Part shown: piece after piece, positions 61,990 through 64,000 of the stretch | How the letters are laid out: each line of letters starts with the position of its first letter | Numbering within the stretch: the first letter of the stretch is position 1 | From: Actinernus sp. WN-2022 | Taxonomy: Eukaryota; Cnidaria; Anthozoa; Actiniaria; Actinernidae | Direction: 5' to 3' | NCBI GenBank assembly: GCA_030867875.1 | Contig: JAOWCC010000444.1 | Coordinates: forward strand, 124,001-188,000 | Length of the DNA stretch: 64,000 bases | The notes under the pieces: generated by a model | Database searches by the model: none | What the model saw: only the letters and a program-made list of their open reading frames with translations | Told to the model about the DNA's origin: nothing | Program-made: the position numbers and the translations under genes

Positions 61990-62934
61990 TACCTGATGGT
62001 GTTCCAACCATTGTGAGAATTACTTCCCCATCTTCAACAAGCATCCGTGTCACCTGGACGGTAAATATAACTTAATTATTAATAATAAGCAATGAATACA
62101 ATCACACTTGATGCATTCTCTCGACATATTTTTCCTTATTGATTTTGATAACCCATCAGCGGCTGTTCCCGTCTGAATGCAATCATATTTTGACATTAGT
62201 AATTAAATGTATAGACCTATTTCAAAACAATATGGCAGGTAGAGCCAACATTGGACGTAGGCAATAGAACAAAATGGATTGTGGGTAGGACAGTGCATGC
62301 AAGTATTCGGAACGGAGAAACTAAGGTAAAAACTAGAAAAAAGACTCGACTATTGGTCAAACAATTTGTAGATCCCAAAATAAAGGAATTCGAAATACTT
62401 TTAGCTCAATCACAATCTACTTCAGTTATTTGAATTGCCCTTGTCTTAGTGCCTTAGTCCTATGTTCCGTGGCCATGAAAGGTATATTTTTTTGACATCA
62501 TGTAGTTTTGTTTTACTAGTTGACCACCATGCCATGATAAACTTTTGATTAAGAGTACAAAATGAGGACTGTCGGTGCAAGGCCAACACAAATGAAATGT
62601 AACGAATATTCGAATCACACACAGAGAAAAAGATTTTAAAATTGATGTGCTCTCTTGTTTCATGTCATATGAGAAACAAAGATTATGTTACTTGATTCAT
62701 TTTAGCCTCCGTCAAATGCCTCGGTGAATGGACGTTTAGTTGGATACCAGATTGGATATAAGCAGCAGTTGGGAGTGTCATCAAATACGGATTATGTGAA
62801 CACAGCTACATCGATATCGTATTTGTTGAAGAATCTAAAGAAGTATACATCATACAATATAACGGTAGCTGTACGTAACAGCAACTTTACCGGTTCTCCA
62901 AGTACTGCAAAGAGCATTACAACACAGCAAGATG
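61990..62934 (+). CDS. FN3 domain E16 (exons 61990..62060 and 62706..62934)
   Basis: Duplicate of E13 (ATSIS, Thr72). Intact, Ser18. A private TATTGCACAGG (for TATTACACAGG) lies in the intron after it, near 63094. Confidence 0.9.
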
Positions 62935-63658
62935 GTAAGATATTGTATGATAACGCTGCTGATCATGATACGGTAAAATTAGGACTTACAACGTTTTGGT
63001 TCACAACATACACGAAAGTAATATGATTAATTATACTTGTCGTTTTCGATCGAGTGCAGATACGAGCCAAAACAGTGCAAATATGAGTTCGTATTGCACA
63101 GGACGCAAACCGGCCTTCTCCGGTTTATTGTAAAATCATTGAACGGTTTCGTAAACCAATTAAAATGTGGCTATGTTGCAGTAGTATAATAGCCAATCAG
63201 GTGTTAGCGTGTTTCAGCGCATGCGCTCTCGAAGGTTTCTTTTACTGGAAATTCTAAAGTACGTTCATGCAATCTTTGATCGGAGATGTCAAACGTCGTT
63301 TAATGATCAATATATCACACACAAAGTTTGTGTAATATGGCTGCGAATATACACTCGTAAGTTTTTAATTAGTTTACCTCGGCTATCAGGCTCGAGAAAA
63401 TATAACTGACTCAATCGTTAAAAATATAATACCCAGCCATATAACACAATCCCCAACCTGTAATTCCCAAACCAATTTTTAACCGAAATGTGTTAGTCAA
63501 CTCACTCTATGGCTTTGTAGATAATAAAGCAATAAGTCCACTCATTCTCGTTGAACATGGACAATACTAGTGTACTTAGCGGTACGCGCATCGTACAGTT
63601 GGCAATCAAGGATTATCAATTGCACGTGGGAACTTTGTGTGTATTTGTAATGTTACAG

Positions 63659-63729
63659 TACCTGATGGTGTTCCAACCATTGTGAGAATTACTTCCCCAT
63701 CTTCAACAAGCATCCGTGTCACCTGGACG
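63659..63729 (+). CDS. FN3 domain E17, exon 1 only (exon 2 lies right of the window)
   Basis: Normal 71-nt exon 1, Ser18, with acceptor gttacag and donor gtaaat. The window ends in the intra-domain intron, so the array continues beyond 64000. Confidence 0.87.
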
Positions 63730-64000
63730 GTAAATATATCTTAATTATTAATAATAAGCAACGAATACAATTACACTTGATGCATTCTCTCGACATATTT
63801 TTCCTTATTGACTTTGATAACCCATCAGCGGCTGTTCCCGTCTGAATGCAATCATATTTTGACATTAGTAATTAAATGTATAGACCTATTTCAAAACAAG
63901 ATGGCAGGTAGAGCCAACATTGGACGTAGGCAATAGAACAAAATGGATTGTGGGTAGGACAGTGCATGCAAGTATTCGGAACGGAGAAACTAAGGTAAAA

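Larger units (their letters stand above)
31828..64000 (+). repeat. Array 2: second copy of the FN3-unit array
   Basis: This array starts at a base matching position 910 of array 1 and follows it at an offset of 30,918 bp, including the transposon insertion. After the copy of the unit at 10189 it carries two extra units, so the offset becomes 34,166 bp. After the copy of the unit at 23551 it carries three more. Matching points are 33085, 37859, 39483, 41107, 42731, 44355, 46024, 47693, 49363, 51036, 52705, 54378, 56047, 57717, 59385, 61054 and 62724. It continues past the right edge of the window. In the stretches I compared by eye against array 1 I saw no substitutions, but I did not compare every base. 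Confidence 0.95.

Overview
The window is AT-rich eukaryotic (animal) DNA. Nearly all of it is built from one tandemly repeated genomic unit of 1,624 or 1,669 bp. Each unit carries one fibronectin type III (FN3) domain split over two exons: exon 1 is 71 nt and exon 2 is 229 nt. Together they encode exactly 100 residues. Introns lie in phase 1 between domains and in phase 0 inside each domain, with good GT/AG sites. Phase-1 borders around an extracellular module, a CCCTAA-type interstitial repeat, a TA-flanked MITE and three N-glycosylation sequons per domain all point to a metazoan, probably an aquatic invertebrate. I cannot name the species. All domains are on the + strand. They look like the middle of one gene, or a pair of duplicated genes, for a very long FN3 surface or secreted protein. 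No first exon, signal peptide, transmembrane segment or terminal exon of that gene is visible here.

Layout. 1-24849: array 1, with 13 second exons and 13 first exons. After its second complete domain-encoding pair of sites it is interrupted by a 3,144-bp terminal-inverted-repeat element (2553-5696). 24850-31827: a 6,978-bp non-coding spacer holding a 57-bp tandem repeat, a short telomere-like tract, an eight-copy 132-138-bp repeat, two large diverged inverted repeats, a MITE and a GGTT/AACC-rich tract. 31828-64000: array 2, a near-identical copy of array 1 at an offset of 30,918 bp. It includes the same transposon at the same base and the same two broken exons. Array 2 is longer because two units (3,248 bp) and later three units (5,007 bp) were duplicated inside it. 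It runs off the right edge.

How the parts relate. Because each two-exon unit is symmetric (phase 1 to phase 1), any whole number of units can be gained or lost without breaking the reading frame, and the arrays show this happening. Domains 8 and 9 of array 1, and their copies in array 2, are broken by a 4-nt insertion and by a nonsense codon. The spacer replaced a piece of one unit that contained exon 2, leaving an orphan exon 1 at 24486-24556. Introns are as conserved as exons, so similarity alone proves recent homogenisation, not function. The coding call rests on the FN3 match, the splice sites and the phases.

The most interesting non-coding signals are two. Every unit carries a CCAAT box plus a palindromic NRF1-type site ahead of a short ATG exon-like segment with a good splice donor. 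The transposon carries its own YY1-type promoter and first-exon-like segment. An assembly artefact (two haplotypes laid end to end, or a mis-sized array) has to be excluded before the 31-kb duplication is taken as biological.
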